A DNA stretch of 64,000 nucleotides from Sclerotiophoma versabilis (taxonomy: Eukaryota > Ascomycota > Dothideomycetes > Pleosporales > Didymellaceae): contig JAAROD010000044.1 in the NCBI GenBank assembly GCA_012274445.1, positions 868,001-932,000 on the forward strand, given 5' to 3'. Position numbers and translations under genes: made by a program. The notes beneath the pieces were generated by a model, which had not been told where the DNA came from, made no database searches, and saw only the letters and a list, made by a program, of their open reading frames with translations. Below are positions 44,801 through 55,264 of the stretch, piece by piece (position 1 is the stretch's first letter; each line of letters starts with the position of its first letter).

Positions 44801-44937
44801 TGGGTCGTGAGTGAGGCCTGGCTGGGGGAGCGCAGGTCAGGGAACGCGCCAGGCACTTGAGCTTCAAGGCGGTCGGTGGTGGTGATGGAGGACCGCGCAG
44901 TGCGTGCAGAGCGCACTGAGCCCGTCCTTGACGACAT
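41884..44937 (-). CDS. OCRL/INPP5B-like inositol polyphosphate 5-phosphatase with ASH and RhoGAP-like C-terminus
   Basis: Single exon of 1017 residues starting MSSRTGSVRSARTARSSITT. The 5-phosphatase domain runs from about residue 65 to 565: IKIGSWNVASNKGTE, DLYVLGLQEIVDI, GLMGYMANKGAVTARI, VFINSHLGAGADK, FWFGDLNFRIEG (catalytic), CPSWCDRILYRTRAGK (catalytic) and SSDHKPLDAVF. Acidic insertions lie between the catalytic blocks, including a Glu/Asp-rich loop before the last motif. Next comes an ASH-type beta domain (FGDVKFAKSKRRNITIANTG). The C-terminal third (PREIFRLTEAIEDLTERAL; LSTVLLTFLSSLEDGVI; PPHNATFLLLLSFLQNL) resembles the RhoGAP-like domain of OCRL. The enzyme class removes the 5-phosphate of PI(4,5)P2 or PI(3,4,5)P3 on membranes. 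A GTG-initiated 13-residue extension was rejected. Divergent from dcp1. Confidence 0.9.
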   Translation of the reverse strand: MSSRTGSVRSARTARSSITTTDRLEAQVPGAFPDLRSPSQASLTTQQVSLQQVLYDRRAEYTRARNVRIKIGSWNVASNKGTEHDVGAWFVKGKGVDKALAGLGVSEPGRREEKHKETVADQESRFDKHAPTVPCGDLGSVPGDEDIDLYVLGLQEIVDITSAAEALKPYTDPTMANKWKASLEAALPHGYQLVAEQQLLGLWLVIYASPALFPQVKNISTTSVGTGLMGYMANKGAVTARIVLGETTRLVFINSHLGAGADKAALERRIWDVAQITQRTRFAPIIDAMGTSQNQGEGLGDEEFAFWFGDLNFRIEGMPGDDVRRLLTVHTSDMDQTEERPSTSGDSGHATKQPPDDAEDSVPLPPELDPASLQTTISCLLPHDELHQQMKSGKAFHDGWEEGPIRFLPTYKYDVGKVGVFDSSEKARCPSWCDRILYRTRAGKQRYDQKVKQDADTRKRDEEMKKLGMDMPGTTDVLFDYDPETDGDNGDYDEHEDNTEDPEPEQVTTKDGFSDELLLEYYTSHMRVLSSDHKPLDAVFSLKFDAVVPDLKAAIHSEVARELDRQENEGRPSIAVVVERATGSSSPSDEKNTTDSSFDGVDFGDVKFAKSKRRNITIANTGRTPATFGFADRPIEEDQDAGPFPPWLSVTFDKEPDARSKSGPDDIEQRYTLAPAEVINAELKLKLKDVGSVRNLNDESQSLDEVLVLRVENGRDHFLPLRGQWQSSALARTVDKLIKIPEGGIRKLQHQSPSASETVKWSVPREIFRLTEAIEDLTERALAEWEMTKASEDERAPWMDNAGWPFVRTHAQGTAAWEDEHEDELAALYDALDTDSPFAPAFDPTTPAPERVELLSTVLLTFLSSLEDGVITKDLWKHLETSIAKQERSKQALDRDDQKMTILEIMAAQPPHNATFLLLLSFLQNLTSQITNANAPSPDAPRKSVEMPNSPQAKVRRGTLSKVAGEAVRQLVVRNYCVIFADAMFRHDGDQRMKEKDRAVRKERMVKVLDLFLGEKE

Positions 44938-45272
44938 AGCGGAGTGGTCGTGGTAAGAGTGTCGCGGGATCTGCACAAGGGAGTGGTGTCAACCCATGAT
45001 CACGGTCGTGGTGGGCACTCTGCCATCGACTAAGCGGCTCACACAGCCACTCCCCACCGAGCATGACGGCGCACTCGTGAAGTTCATGCAGGGTCAATGA
45101 CGCTCTGCGTGGCTGTCGTTGGCTGTGCACGCCTGCCGATCGGTGCGGCCCATGCTCCAGCTCCTTCCCGTGCCTGCGTCCTGACAGCTTCCAGAACGCA
45201 GCCGCGCACAACCAACACCCAACCACCACCGACTTTCGCCACCAATCCTCCCTCACGGCGGCCGCTATCGCC
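44938..45272. promoter_or_regulatory. Bidirectional promoter (5-phosphatase / dcp1)
   Basis: 335 bp between divergent ATGs; no defined element recognised. A CAG preceded by CTTGTG near 44977 could be an intron acceptor in the phosphatase leader. Confidence 0.4.
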
Positions 45273-46085
45273 ATGGCGCCGCACAAGTCCAAGGCCCGCG
45301 CCCACCACCCGCAGCCCCCGCCCCAGCCTTCGGATTACGAGACAGACGCGCCGCCGCCTGCTGTCGACGTGCCCCTCCCGCCGCCGCGGTCGAACGAGGA
45401 GCTCAATTTCTCAGTCCTCCGCCGCATCTACCCCGAGCTGCGCGTCATAGAACATGTCACGCCCTACGCTGCCCTCTACACCTTCAGCCTCGAGACCCAG
45501 CAGTGGGAGAAGCTCGGTGTCGAAGGCACCCTCTTCCTCTGCAAGCTCACACCATCACCTATTGGCGCCGACCGCTACAGCGTCGCCATACTCAACCGCC
45601 GGGGCCTGGACAACTTCTACTTGGAGCTTACCAGTGAAGAGGAAATGGAGTTCACAGACCCCTATGTCATCCTCCAAGGCGACCAGGTCTATGGGATTTG
45701 GGTGTTTGCAGACCCTCCACCCGCTTCTACCGCCGACTGCCGCACCGACACTGCCAACAAGATCATGCAAGCCGCAGAGAAGGCACGACTGAGCCGGGAG
45801 GCGCGAGAGCAGGAGGGCAAGAACGGAGTGCAGCAAGCGTCTGACCAGCTTGAGACGGCCACATCTGTCCCCATGGGGCGCCAGCTCTCGCTCCGGGAAC
45901 TCTTCGGGCAGCAACGGCAGCAAGATGCTGGATTCAGCGTCCATGATCATCACAGCCAGCACATGCTGCAGAACGTCCCACAGCAACACGCTTACACCCC
46001 GACGCCTAATCATGGCATGTCGCAGCAGGACGTACTAGGCCAACTGTTCTTCAACGCAAAGCAGAACTACAACGGCCTCGGCTAA
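45273..46085 (+). CDS. dcp1: mRNA decapping activator Dcp1
   Basis: Intronless, 270 residues. After a Pro-rich N-terminus (ARAHHPQPPPQPSDYETDAP) comes the EVH1-like Dcp1 domain: NFSVLRRIYPELRVIEHVTP, AALYTFSLETQQWEKLGVEG, TLFLCKLTP, RYSVAILNRRGLDNFYLELT and DQVYGIWVFADPPP. The hydrophobic and aromatic positions, including the late GIW, agree with Dcp1 family patches. The C-terminal tail has a LSLRELFGQQ short motif and a QQDVLGQLFFNAKQNY end typical of fungal Dcp1 sequences that bind decapping cofactors. Dcp1 stimulates the Dcp2 pyrophosphatase that removes the 5' cap in cytoplasmic P-bodies. The ATG lies in CCGCTATCGCC-ATG-G context. Confidence 0.93.
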   Translation: MAPHKSKARAHHPQPPPQPSDYETDAPPPAVDVPLPPPRSNEELNFSVLRRIYPELRVIEHVTPYAALYTFSLETQQWEKLGVEGTLFLCKLTPSPIGADRYSVAILNRRGLDNFYLELTSEEEMEFTDPYVILQGDQVYGIWVFADPPPASTADCRTDTANKIMQAAEKARLSREAREQEGKNGVQQASDQLETATSVPMGRQLSLRELFGQQRQQDAGFSVHDHHSQHMLQNVPQQHAYTPTPNHGMSQQDVLGQLFFNAKQNYNGLG

Positions 46086-46899
46086 CGCGCAAGTAGGACG
46101 CTTTGTGTCTTGCACTGAAGCCAAGGGATGTGAACGGATCAGACCGCAGCGCCAGCGAGCGGTCCGTTCGATGGAGTCACCAGATCCTGTGGTCATATTA
46201 CCAAAGCGCTTAGTAGTATCACTAAAGCCAGTCGTCGTATGCATATCTGACCCTTCGCTTCTGTTCAAACCCATCCGCCTGTGTTTGCAGAAAAGCAACC
46301 ACCCCTTGAACGAAATCGACACGAAGGCGAAGACCGCGAAGACTCCTTCATAAGCATATGGTTTTTATGCAGACGGTGCCCCTATGGACGAGCATGGGCC
46401 ACTTTAGAAAGCTGTTCCTGCGCCGGAAGAGAGCTGTCCAGCCGTTTGTTAATTAGACTGGATAAGGCTGAGTTGTCGTGCATTGGCAAGAGCGCGACTC
46501 TTTTCTTTGACCAAGGAGTTCCAAACGGCACATCCTGCACAAGCCATGCCTACTTGTATTCGGAGAGGCAAGGCATAGGGGAGATGGAAAACACGCAGGT
46601 GGCCTTCTATAGCTTCGATACGTGTCGAATGCATTGCTGCTCCGACCTCAGCTTGGGTTTTCTTACAAAACACAGTTTTCAATGCTCTACCACATTTATA
46701 GTTGATTAACGTCTTTCTAGTTGCATAAGAGAAGGTGTCAACTCAGGCACAAGAGCAAGGCGGCCGCCAGTGATAGTCCCGGAGCACTCCCGCCGGATCC
46801 CTGCAAGCTCGACTGCCCCTCGCGGGGTACCTTCCTAAGCTTTCAAAAAATCTTGACACCGCAATCGGAGCATTCTCACCAGTTGACACAACACTCACA
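46086..46899. other. Intergenic between dcp1 and the GAR synthetase gene
   Basis: 814 bp, both genes on the plus strand. One open frame at 46281-46709 has no motif and is not supported. Contains the 3' UTR of dcp1 and the promoter of the purine gene; no regulatory site identified. Confidence 0.5.
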
Positions 46900-48192
46900 A
46901 TGGCCGACCAACTCCGAGTCCTCCTCGTCGGCAACGGCGGTCGCGAGCACGCAATCGCCTGGAAACTCCTCCAGTCCCCACGCATCGAGCACATCTACGT
47001 CTGCCCTGGCAACGGCGGTACCGCGACCATTTCCTCCAAAGTTACCAACGTCACAGCAGTCAAGGACACCGACTTCTCTGGGCTCGTTACCTTCGCCAAA
47101 GAGAACAACATCAACTTCCTCATCCCTGGCCCCGAGGCTCCCCTCGTAGCTGGCATTGTCGACCACTTCGCCCAGCATGCACCGCACATCAAGGCCTTTG
47201 GTCCTAGCCAGGCCGCAGCGACAATGGAAGGCAGCAAGACCTTTAGCAAAGACTTCATGAAGCGTCACCGCATTCCGACCGCCGCGTACGAAAACTTCTC
47301 CTCCTTCGACGCTGCGACACAATACCTCGACTCCATCTCGCACAACGTCGTGATCAAAGCCTCCGGTCTCGCGGCAGGGAAGGGCGTCATCATCCCTCAA
47401 ACCAAGCAAGAAGCACACGATGCGCTCAAAGACATCATGTTGAGCAAGGAATTCGGCTCCGCAGGCGACGAAGTCGTCATCGAGGAATTCCTCACTGGTG
47501 ACGAGCTCTCCATCCTAACCTTCTCCGACGGCCACACCATCAAATCCCTCCCGCCCGCACAAGACCACAAGCGCATCTTCGACAACGACCAGGGCCCCAA
47601 CACAGGCGGCATGGGCACATACGCGCCAACACGCATTGCGCCGCCGGAACTCCTTGCACAAATCGATAGAGAGGTTTTGCAGCCCACCATCGACGGAATG
47701 CGCAATGAGGGCTTCACGTTCAAGGGCGTGCTGTTCACAGGCTTGATGATGACGCCGAACGGCGCAAAGGTGCTGGAATACAACGTGCGCTTTGGCGACC
47801 CAGAGACACAATCGCTGCTGTGCTTGATGGAGGGCGATCTCGGTGAAGTCATGCTCGCCTGTGCAGAGGGCAGGCTGAGCGAAGTCGACGTCAAGGTCTC
47901 GTCGCGCTCGGCCGCGACGGTCGTTGTAGCTGCAGGCGGGTATCCCGGCTCGTACGCCAAGGGCACGCCAATGCAGCTGGATGCTGTTCCCGAGGACACT
48001 GTACTCTTCCACGCAGGCACAGCCATGGTTGACGGACAGTTGCGCACAGCCGGTGGTCGTGTTATTGCATCGACAGCGACGGCGACGACGCTGGAAGAGG
48101 CTGTTGCGAAGGCGTACAAGGGCGTGGAGTGCATACACTTTGAGGGCATGCAGTACCGAAAGGACATTGCTGGGCGGGCGTTGAATAAGTAG
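46900..48192 (+). CDS. Phosphoribosylamine-glycine ligase (GAR synthetase), stand-alone
   Basis: Intronless, 430 residues. MADQLRVLLVGNGGREHAIA is the N-terminal GARS motif. It is followed by the ATP-grasp core (KTFSKDFMKRHRIPTAAYEN; VVIKASGLAAGKGVII; EVVIEEFLTGDELSIL; FDNDQGPNTGGMGTYAPT; GVLFTGLMMTPNGAKVLEYN and VRFGDPETQ) and the C-terminal lid (GGRVIASTATATTLEEAVAK; YRKDIAGRALNK). It catalyses step two of de novo purine synthesis: phosphoribosylamine + glycine + ATP to GAR. The length is that of bacterial PurD. Fungal homologues such as yeast Ade5,7 are usually about 800 residues with a C-terminal AIR synthetase domain. Here the frame stops cleanly after the GARS domain, and the 205 bp before the next gene contain no AIRS sequence. 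Confidence 0.95.
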   Translation: MADQLRVLLVGNGGREHAIAWKLLQSPRIEHIYVCPGNGGTATISSKVTNVTAVKDTDFSGLVTFAKENNINFLIPGPEAPLVAGIVDHFAQHAPHIKAFGPSQAAATMEGSKTFSKDFMKRHRIPTAAYENFSSFDAATQYLDSISHNVVIKASGLAAGKGVIIPQTKQEAHDALKDIMLSKEFGSAGDEVVIEEFLTGDELSILTFSDGHTIKSLPPAQDHKRIFDNDQGPNTGGMGTYAPTRIAPPELLAQIDREVLQPTIDGMRNEGFTFKGVLFTGLMMTPNGAKVLEYNVRFGDPETQSLLCLMEGDLGEVMLACAEGRLSEVDVKVSSRSAATVVVAAGGYPGSYAKGTPMQLDAVPEDTVLFHAGTAMVDGQLRTAGGRVIASTATATTLEEAVAKAYKGVECIHFEGMQYRKDIAGRALNK

Positions 48193-48397
48193 AGGGCATG
48201 AACCATGTGTTTGGAATCTAGGAAACGACATATACCAGAAAAGGAAGAGAGTTTGAGAGTGAAGAATCAATGTCGCATATAAGCGTTTACTTTTAATTAT
48301 CATGACTTCGTAAACTGCCTTGTCCTGGCCCCATCTTACGCCTACGCTATGCCTGTACAATCCTGCTTGCCAACTCCTTTCCTAACAGGTACGTACT

Positions 48398-50734
48398 TCA
48401 CCTCTTCCTCCGCTTGGGACTCTTTCTCCTCGACTCGTCTTCCACCTCCTCCACCGTGGCTGCTGGCGATGTACCCGACGAGCTCACGCTCTCGACTCTT
48501 CCATCGTTGTTGGCTCCAACATGTAGCGTACCATCATCCTGTGTATCAAAGTTAAACGCATCAGCACCAACGCCAAACCCGCCACCGTTCATACCCGCAT
48601 TCGTATCTGGCAGATCATAGTTGAAGTCTGGCAGTACGCTGTTGATATCGTTTGAGTTGCCGTTCGTCGTACTATTCGGAAAGTAGTCATTGTCCTGCAC
48701 GAAGCTATCGAGATCCAAATCATACTGCCCCGGGTCACCCATCTGACTACCGAAGTAATTCGTGTTGTTGTCAGCCAAACCAGGAATCTGCCCGCTCGGA
48801 CTAAGAGGTTGCAGTCGCTCCTGAAGACTCTGGACTCTGCTGTTCTGCTGGTCGCTCATCTTCTGCAGCAGTTCGAGTTGTTGTTGCGTTTGTTGGTACC
48901 TGCTCAGATCGTTCAAGAGGTTGCTGATCTCAGGAGGGTTGGGATTGGTGAGAGCATTGTTCGTGTTTGAAACGGCTGCGTTGTTGTTTGCCATCAAGCT
49001 AAGCACGTCGCTACGTTGTTGTGGCGTGAGAGGTACTGCACCGTCGGCGGTCTGATAGTTGGACACGGCGGCAGGGAAGTCGAACTGTGGTGCTTGGCTG
49101 GAAGAGTGGCCAGCATTGCTATTTGCGTTTTGGATGGCGGAGAGGATCTCTTCGGCTTCTGGAAGGGGATCGATAGTTTGTGGTGACTGCGATTCGACTT
49201 TGAGGGGAGGGGCGGAGGAGGTGTCTCGGCCTTGCATGGCTGGTATGACGGACGGTGTCCTTGTTTGTGATGATGGTCGGAAAACAGCTTGCTGACTGCC
49301 TTGTCTGGTGATCGGACTGGGCAGTGGTCTTGTTGTAGGACTCATGGTGGTTGCGCGGCCGCTAGGTGGTGCTAGGTACTCCTTTCCGGGTGCTGGTGCG
49401 GGCAGAAGCGCAAGGGGTTGCTTTTTCCGCTGGAAAGATGGCGATCCGTTCATCTCTGACGCTTGGTAGTCGCCGACATCAACGACATTTCCATGCGTCT
49501 GTTGCCGGGCTGCAGGGAACATGTCTGCTAAGTTGATGCCGCCTGTGTTACCCTCCAGACCACGTTTGTAAAACGTAGCAAGGAATGTGAGTATGGCGTT
49601 TATCGAGTTCTCATGACGGTCATGCAGCGCCTGGAAAGACGTGGCTCGGGAGTAAAGTTCGTCGTTCTGTCGCTTGATCTGGCCCAGGACATTCGAAATG
49701 AGCTTCTGCTGCTGCTGTAGCTCCCTGACTTCGTGTCGCAAGCTATTGTATTCCGACCGTGGGATCATGGCCATATCGTCATTCCTCCTAATCGGTGTCA
49801 AGTCTTCTACGTAACCACCGCCGCCGGTATCCTGCACGTATTTGCGTTCTTCATCGCTGTCGCCCTTGGCCTCTTCGTCTCGTTTCCGCTTAGGGCCAGC
49901 CGTTGGGTTCTTGGGCTTCTGGATCAGCCATAGCAGCTCCGGTCGTCCGCGCTTGAAGTATTTGTTGTAGTATTCGCTTGGTGCTTTCGCCTTCGTCTCG
50001 CTCGCTTTCATGGAATTGTCGGAAAGTCCGACTTTCTTGTGAAAGCCGTACATGTTCAGCTGTCGTACAAAAGAAGCGTAATTGTTGTGTTTGAAAAGCT
50101 CTGGGATGAGTGTCCGCGCAAATTCGTCTTCGTCTAGTACGATGAATGAGTTACCGTCGTCCGACCACCGGATAAGATTTTCGTTCTTGTTGTTATCGAG
50201 GAAACTGCAAAGTGTTAGTAGGTCTTCCATCTCAACTAGCAAACTCTAAGAGCTCGATTTGCGGCGTAGGGGCTTGCTGCACACTTACCTGCTCAGCTTT
50301 TGCACGAAGGGAGGAATCTGCTTCCTCTTCGCTTGCGCGTCCTTTTTTGCAATTGCAGCCTTCTGTTCCAACTCTTCATCGTCATCAACCATATTCTCCC
50401 ATTGTTGTGTTGGGCTAGGATAGCCGTCCCATTGTCCCCGCCGTGGTGCAGGCGCGAGCTGCTGGTTTGGATTCCGTCTGACCAATTGCCCTGAGCTCAT
50501 ATCAGGTGCATCGTTCAACCCATCCAGAGATGTCACCCTATTATGCCCACTGTTCATCGTATTCGTGCCATAATTGTCGAACAATGCGGGGTCGTTGAAG
50601 GCACCCATGTCAGCACTTACGGTGGGGTCGGTCCAATTCATGTATTGATCGGTCGGTATGCCGGCATCGTGTGGATATGTCTGCATGGAGACTTGTGGTT
50701 CTGCGCCCGGAGCGCGCCGCTTGCGTGTCGACAT
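48398..50734 (-). CDS. hsf1: Heat shock transcription factor Hsf1
   Basis: Exons 50734-50289 and 50204-48398 encode 750 residues. A disordered N-terminus (MSTRKRRAPGAEPQVSMQTY) precedes the HSF DNA-binding domain at about 140-245. That domain includes IPPFVQKLSSFLDNNKNENL, IRWSDDGNSFIVLDEDEF, KHNNYASFVRQLNMYGFHKK (recognition helix) and FKRGRPELLWLIQKPK. The heptad-repeat trimerisation region follows (RSEYNSLRHEVRELQQQQKL; ISNVLGQIKRQNDELYSRA). The C-terminal 350 residues are Gln/Asn/Ser/Pro-rich and acidic, as in activation domains, ending with a basic SRRKSPKRRKR. Hsf1 binds nGAAn arrays in the nucleus and drives chaperone genes. The 84-nt intron splits the DNA-binding domain after KLS (GTAAGT...TTGCAG, with a CTACTAAC branch). 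The start is the ATG two codons after a GTG; no earlier ATG in frame. Confidence 0.95.
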
Positions 50735-53700
50735 GTGCACTATCTACTCGCAGATCGATTTTTGCAGATGTAATGAGTACGTTGTTGCGTGAGTCAGACC
50801 ATGCGATCTGGCGAAGCTTGGAGATCTGTTCTTTCCCAACCGATCAACCTTGCTCGTCCCTGCCTCAATCACCGAATCTTCGCAGTAGCGTATTGTGCAG
50901 GTGATATCCCGAAGCGGCAATTGAGCCTCCAGATGCCGCGGAGTCGTCGCGATTATGTATGCGACCCTTCCAGCTTGTTGTCTCTTTGTTGCAGTGATGT
51001 AAAACTGTAGTAATAATTGCGTCCAAACAGCCAATACGCTCCTCAAAGAACACAGACAAGGGCTCCAAAGAGCACTATTATACGGCAGTCTCAGAAGGAT
51101 TGCTCTGTAAAGCTACGGCGAGGAATGGGAGCGCCGTGGGAAGTGTGCGCAGTGTCGAAGGAGGGCTTGACGGCTTTCCAGGCTAGTTCCGGGTTTGCAT
51201 GCAGTCAACGTGCCATGTCGCGAATGCGGTGAAAAGGTATGTGTGTCATCTACAGGCAGACGTCCAGTATCCGTACCAAAGGGCAGAAGGGCGATACGGA
51301 CGAATTCATTAATGTCGCGAAAGATGCGAATGACGCGGGTTGCGGGCGCCGATTTCACCTAGCGCGGTGTTGGCTGCATGACTCGTGGCTAGGCGCACTT
51401 GTCACCCAGAAGAGACAGAAACCCCAGGCTCCACCATGACGGCATCGATCACCATATAAAAGTCGATCCCTGACCACCACCGGGAATGAGCGGCGGGGCT
51501 GCAGCATGGAAAAGTTCATCGCAATCCGGTGATTCCCATGAGCAATATACGGCATCAGGAGAGAAAAAAGGGAAAAACAGGACACGAAGACGTGATGCAG
51601 CCAATCGGCACTTCACCCGAGCACGTTCAATCGCGATCCAACTGTCTAGATCCCGGTCTTGAAGCCCTTCGAATGAAGGCTGTGGCTCTCGACAAGGGAT
51701 GCAGTGGGCTCCAATATTTGTTTCGGACCGTTGACTAGTCTCTGTACTTATGAAGACCGTTGGAGATCGAGATCACGATGAAGTACGACGACATATGAAA
51801 ATGATCCCTGATAGACCTTATCCGTGCATGTTGCAACGAAGCTCGATACAGCAGAATCGATCCTGTTTCTGGATGGTCAAGCTTGTAAGTGCACAAAGAT
51901 CAGCGGTAGTGACTAGAGGCAGGTTGTCAACAATCGGTATGCGTAGAGGAGAGGACAATGCTCTCGATTCATGGCTTGTGTTGTTGAGGCTCAACAGATC
52001 TCTTTAATGACTATCAGGTCAGGTTCCATGCCAGTCCTTCTCTGTCAGAAATCCTAACGAGATCAATTCTGAAGCCGGCTGCGGATACAGCTGGCTGCCC
52101 ATCACATTGCATGAATGCCTAGATTCAGAAGATGTAAGCCTCACTCGTCAAGACATGGTCTAAAGGCCCTGAGCAGGTATGAAGTCAGTGATACGCATTC
52201 GTTAAGACCGTCTGTAGTTCTAGCAAAGGAAGATGTTGTGCTCATCAACGTCCCATTCAACCTAATCCTTGCTGTGCTCGGAGCCCAACAAACAAGAATA
52301 TTCAGTATTACCGTCTAATGATGCGCACTATTCGCTTCGCAAGATGAAGCATAGTCCGATAAACTCGAAATCATGCGACTGACTTGTTCTTCGCAGAACA
52401 CCAGGTAATATGCAACCAAGGATAACGGGGCATATGTCTCCATCTGACTAGCGCCAGGGCTCATACCCATGTGACCTTGTTCAGTGGGCACATATCTCTT
52501 ACGATTGACGTGTCATTAGACGTGGGTATGGATACGGCTCGAGTGAGCATCGGGATCGTCACGAATGTCTTCCATGCACGCCTTGCCAACCGATCTCGGA
52601 CTGTGGAGATGTCTCGACTTTTCGTGCTTGCAATCGGATCGGGTTTCGAAAATCACTACGTCCTGCTTGAGAGATGTGAAGTGCATCTGCAACGAGTACG
52701 AGCTGCGGTAGGTGTTTCTAGCGTTCCACGATTGTACTGTTGTCCAGATTTTGCAAAGCCTGCATAAAGGTATCGGCCCCAACGAGTGTGTCTGTCGCGA
52801 ATTGCATAGGTTCTATTACAACTTCACAAACCTTTACCCGTAGTGGATCGTCGTTAGCCACATCTGGCTCAAATGCAGACCCTCTACGCAAGGCCAATTG
52901 CAAGCAGTACAGGTACCACTAGCTCTCATGGTTTGGTCCGATGAACTCTCAGCTGTTTTTCGGCGTGTTCTGATCCATGGAGCATAAGAAAACCATAGCA
53001 GGCAGAGTCCGCTCCCCAGATAATCCCAGCTTCGACCCCAGCTGAACTCGCTCTGACCCCATGCAACGTGACCATACCTTGCCGTGCCAGAGCCGCTTCA
53101 CGCAAAACTGTCCATGGATGAACCAGTTGCCTCAATAGCATGTGTAATAATTCCCGATATATATCGCACGTGATAAAGCATCTTCTAAATAGTACAAGAA
53201 GGAATTCCAGTGCGGAATGGAAGTATTATTGAGCTCACGTCCAGTCATCTTTGTCACATTTTTTAGTATTGTCTGTACATGTAATCCGTGTCTGTCAAGA
53301 TCTTGTTGCAAATTAGAACACACGTAGCATTCCGGTAGATATTGCTCATGACAACTTTGATGACTCTCTACTTCTAAGTCATCTTGATTTATACGATAGA
53401 GTCCGCCAAAAGAGCTCCTAAGGTTCATTGCAGTTGATATACTGATTCAACCTATCGGTTCCCCAGACACACGATATTGCTTTGCGCGGCAGCGCTTTGT
53501 CTAGGGGAGAGGTAACGATACCGCACTTCAAGGTATTTACGTCAACTTAGGATAGAATACCAAGTAAAGGGAGACTTTTCTATGGAAAATCACTATACGC
53601 AAAAGCTCGTAGCGACAAGGAAGTCATATTAGACATGCTTGAAGTGTCACGGAGGTGACCGCCGCTCTTCAGCCACAGCCTTGCCAACTCATCAAATTAC

Positions 53701-53944
53701 GCCTGATTTCTTTCTCTTGATTAGGGCTCCTTGTGGTATACTTTCGACGTGCGTTGTGCTTCTTCAGATATACAAGCAAATGAGGTGGTTAAGCAGAGGA
53801 GGGTAGACCGTGGAAGGTATCCACAAAACCAAGTGCGCCTTGCCACTTCTGATTTAGGCTCGGACCTGCATCCAGACTTCATCAAATTCACGCATTATTA
53901 TCTTTTCTCGAATTCTCCCTCGAAACATCAAACACGATTGCACA
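50735..53944. other. Long intergenic region without a supported gene
   Basis: 3.2 kb between divergent Hsf1 and the hydrolase gene. All frames are broken into short pieces with no recognised domain. A 98-codon minus-strand ORF (53428-53132, ATG start) and a few others were examined and not supported. It presumably contains a long Hsf1 regulatory region. No transposon ends, tRNA or repeat found by eye. Confidence 0.5.
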
Positions 53945-55105
53945 ATGTCGAACCCACCAGCTTCGAAAATTTATCTTCGTCCGCACCATGAGCCCGGACG
54001 AAAACAGGCGACCCGGACATACATTATCTACTTCATCACCGGCAACCCTGGCCTCATCGAATACTACCGCACCTTCTTAACGCATTTGTACGGGTTGTTG
54101 ACACGCAACACTGCATCAAACCGCGATGTCGAGTTTCAAGTATATGGACGCTCGCTTTCGGGCTTTGAGATGAAGAGCCACGAGATCAACACAATGAAGT
54201 GGCACAAGATCCCTCCTTACGGCCTCCAGGACCAGATTCGACATGCGGAAGACGAGCTCATTGATCTCGTGGAAGATGTTTCAGACGATGGGCACCGGGA
54301 TGTAAGAGTTATTGTTATGGGCCACTCTGTTGGAAGCTACATCGCTCTCGAGATCATCCGAAGATTGCGCGCGCACGGTCTGGTGGGAGACGACTATGCG
54401 ACCAGAATTGTCGGTGGCGTCGCACTGTTCCCTACAGTCATGGAAATTGTAAGAAGTGAAAGTGGCCAGAAAGCTGCAGTACGTATATTGCATCCTATTG
54501 TCACGTGCTCTGTCTGACCGTTGTGATAGCCATTTCTCAAGAACCCGAACTTCGCTTTCTTCGCCTCTGTACTCGCCAACCTCTTGACCCTTCTACTCCC
54601 AATTTCTCTGTTGGCAACACTCATCAAATCACTCATGGGCTTCCCCGACGATGCAGCACACACAACAGCTTCCTTCATCAAGTCTCCCCATGGCGTCCAG
54701 CAAGCGCTGCACATGGCTCGCGATGAGATGTTCCAGATTGACACCGACTTCTGGGATGACGACCTCTGGGGTGCACCGCACCCATCAGAACATAAGCATG
54801 AGCGCGCGCAGTTGCGCTTCTTGTTCGCTAAGAAGGACCACTGGGTCGCCGATGAGACAAGAGACAAGCTAATCCAGACCAGAGGGCGTCAAGCAGCGCA
54901 CGGCGTTCAGGAAGTCGATGGTCTTGGCGAGAACTGGAAGCCGATTATGGAGATCGATGAGAGGGAAGGATTTCCACACGGTTTCTGTCTGCGCCATGGT
55001 GTTCCTGTCGCAGAAAAGGCTGCTGCATATGTTGCGGATATTGTTGCGAAGGACACTGGTGTTTTCGAGAAGAAGCAGGAAGATGAGCAGGGTTGGACAT
55101 GGTAA
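53945..55105 (+). CDS. Lipid-droplet-associated hydrolase (LDAH family)
   Basis: Exons 53945-54478 and 54530-55105 encode 369 residues. The first part reads TRTYIIYFITGNPGLIEYYR, where the family's GNPG oxyanion-type motif is visible. The nucleophile motif GHSVGSY (Ser128) follows, and the start of a conserved ALFPTVMEIVRSESGQKA segment precedes the intron. Exon 2 gives a hydrophobic hairpin (NLLTLLLPISLLATLI) of the kind that embeds these proteins in lipid droplets. The late KKDHWVADETRD supplies a candidate Asp and FPHGFCLRHG a candidate His. Animal LDAH and yeast homologues sit on lipid droplets, and their exact ester substrate is disputed. The intron is 51 nt, GTACGT...GATAG. Convergent with the MFS transporter, 159 bp apart. 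Confidence 0.9.
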
Positions 55106-55264
55106 TCGACAGTAGTGAGAAAAGCCTGTTGGTACGCCCGTTATACATATAGACAGACGGTAACGGTGTGTAGTCCGTCTGGACTCAAGCTTGATATCAA
55201 TTAATCCCGCTTATCCCAGTCTACTGACCTCTCATTGACGCTGGTCACCTGCTCCTGCTCTTCG

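Noticed and set aside
47397..48360. Minus-strand frames of 269 and 281 codons over the purine gene
   Set aside because: Antisense to GARS ATP-grasp motifs; no homology.
53132..53428. 98-codon minus-strand ORF with ATG
   Set aside because: No recognised domain and no splice partners found; kept only as a note under the gene-free interval.
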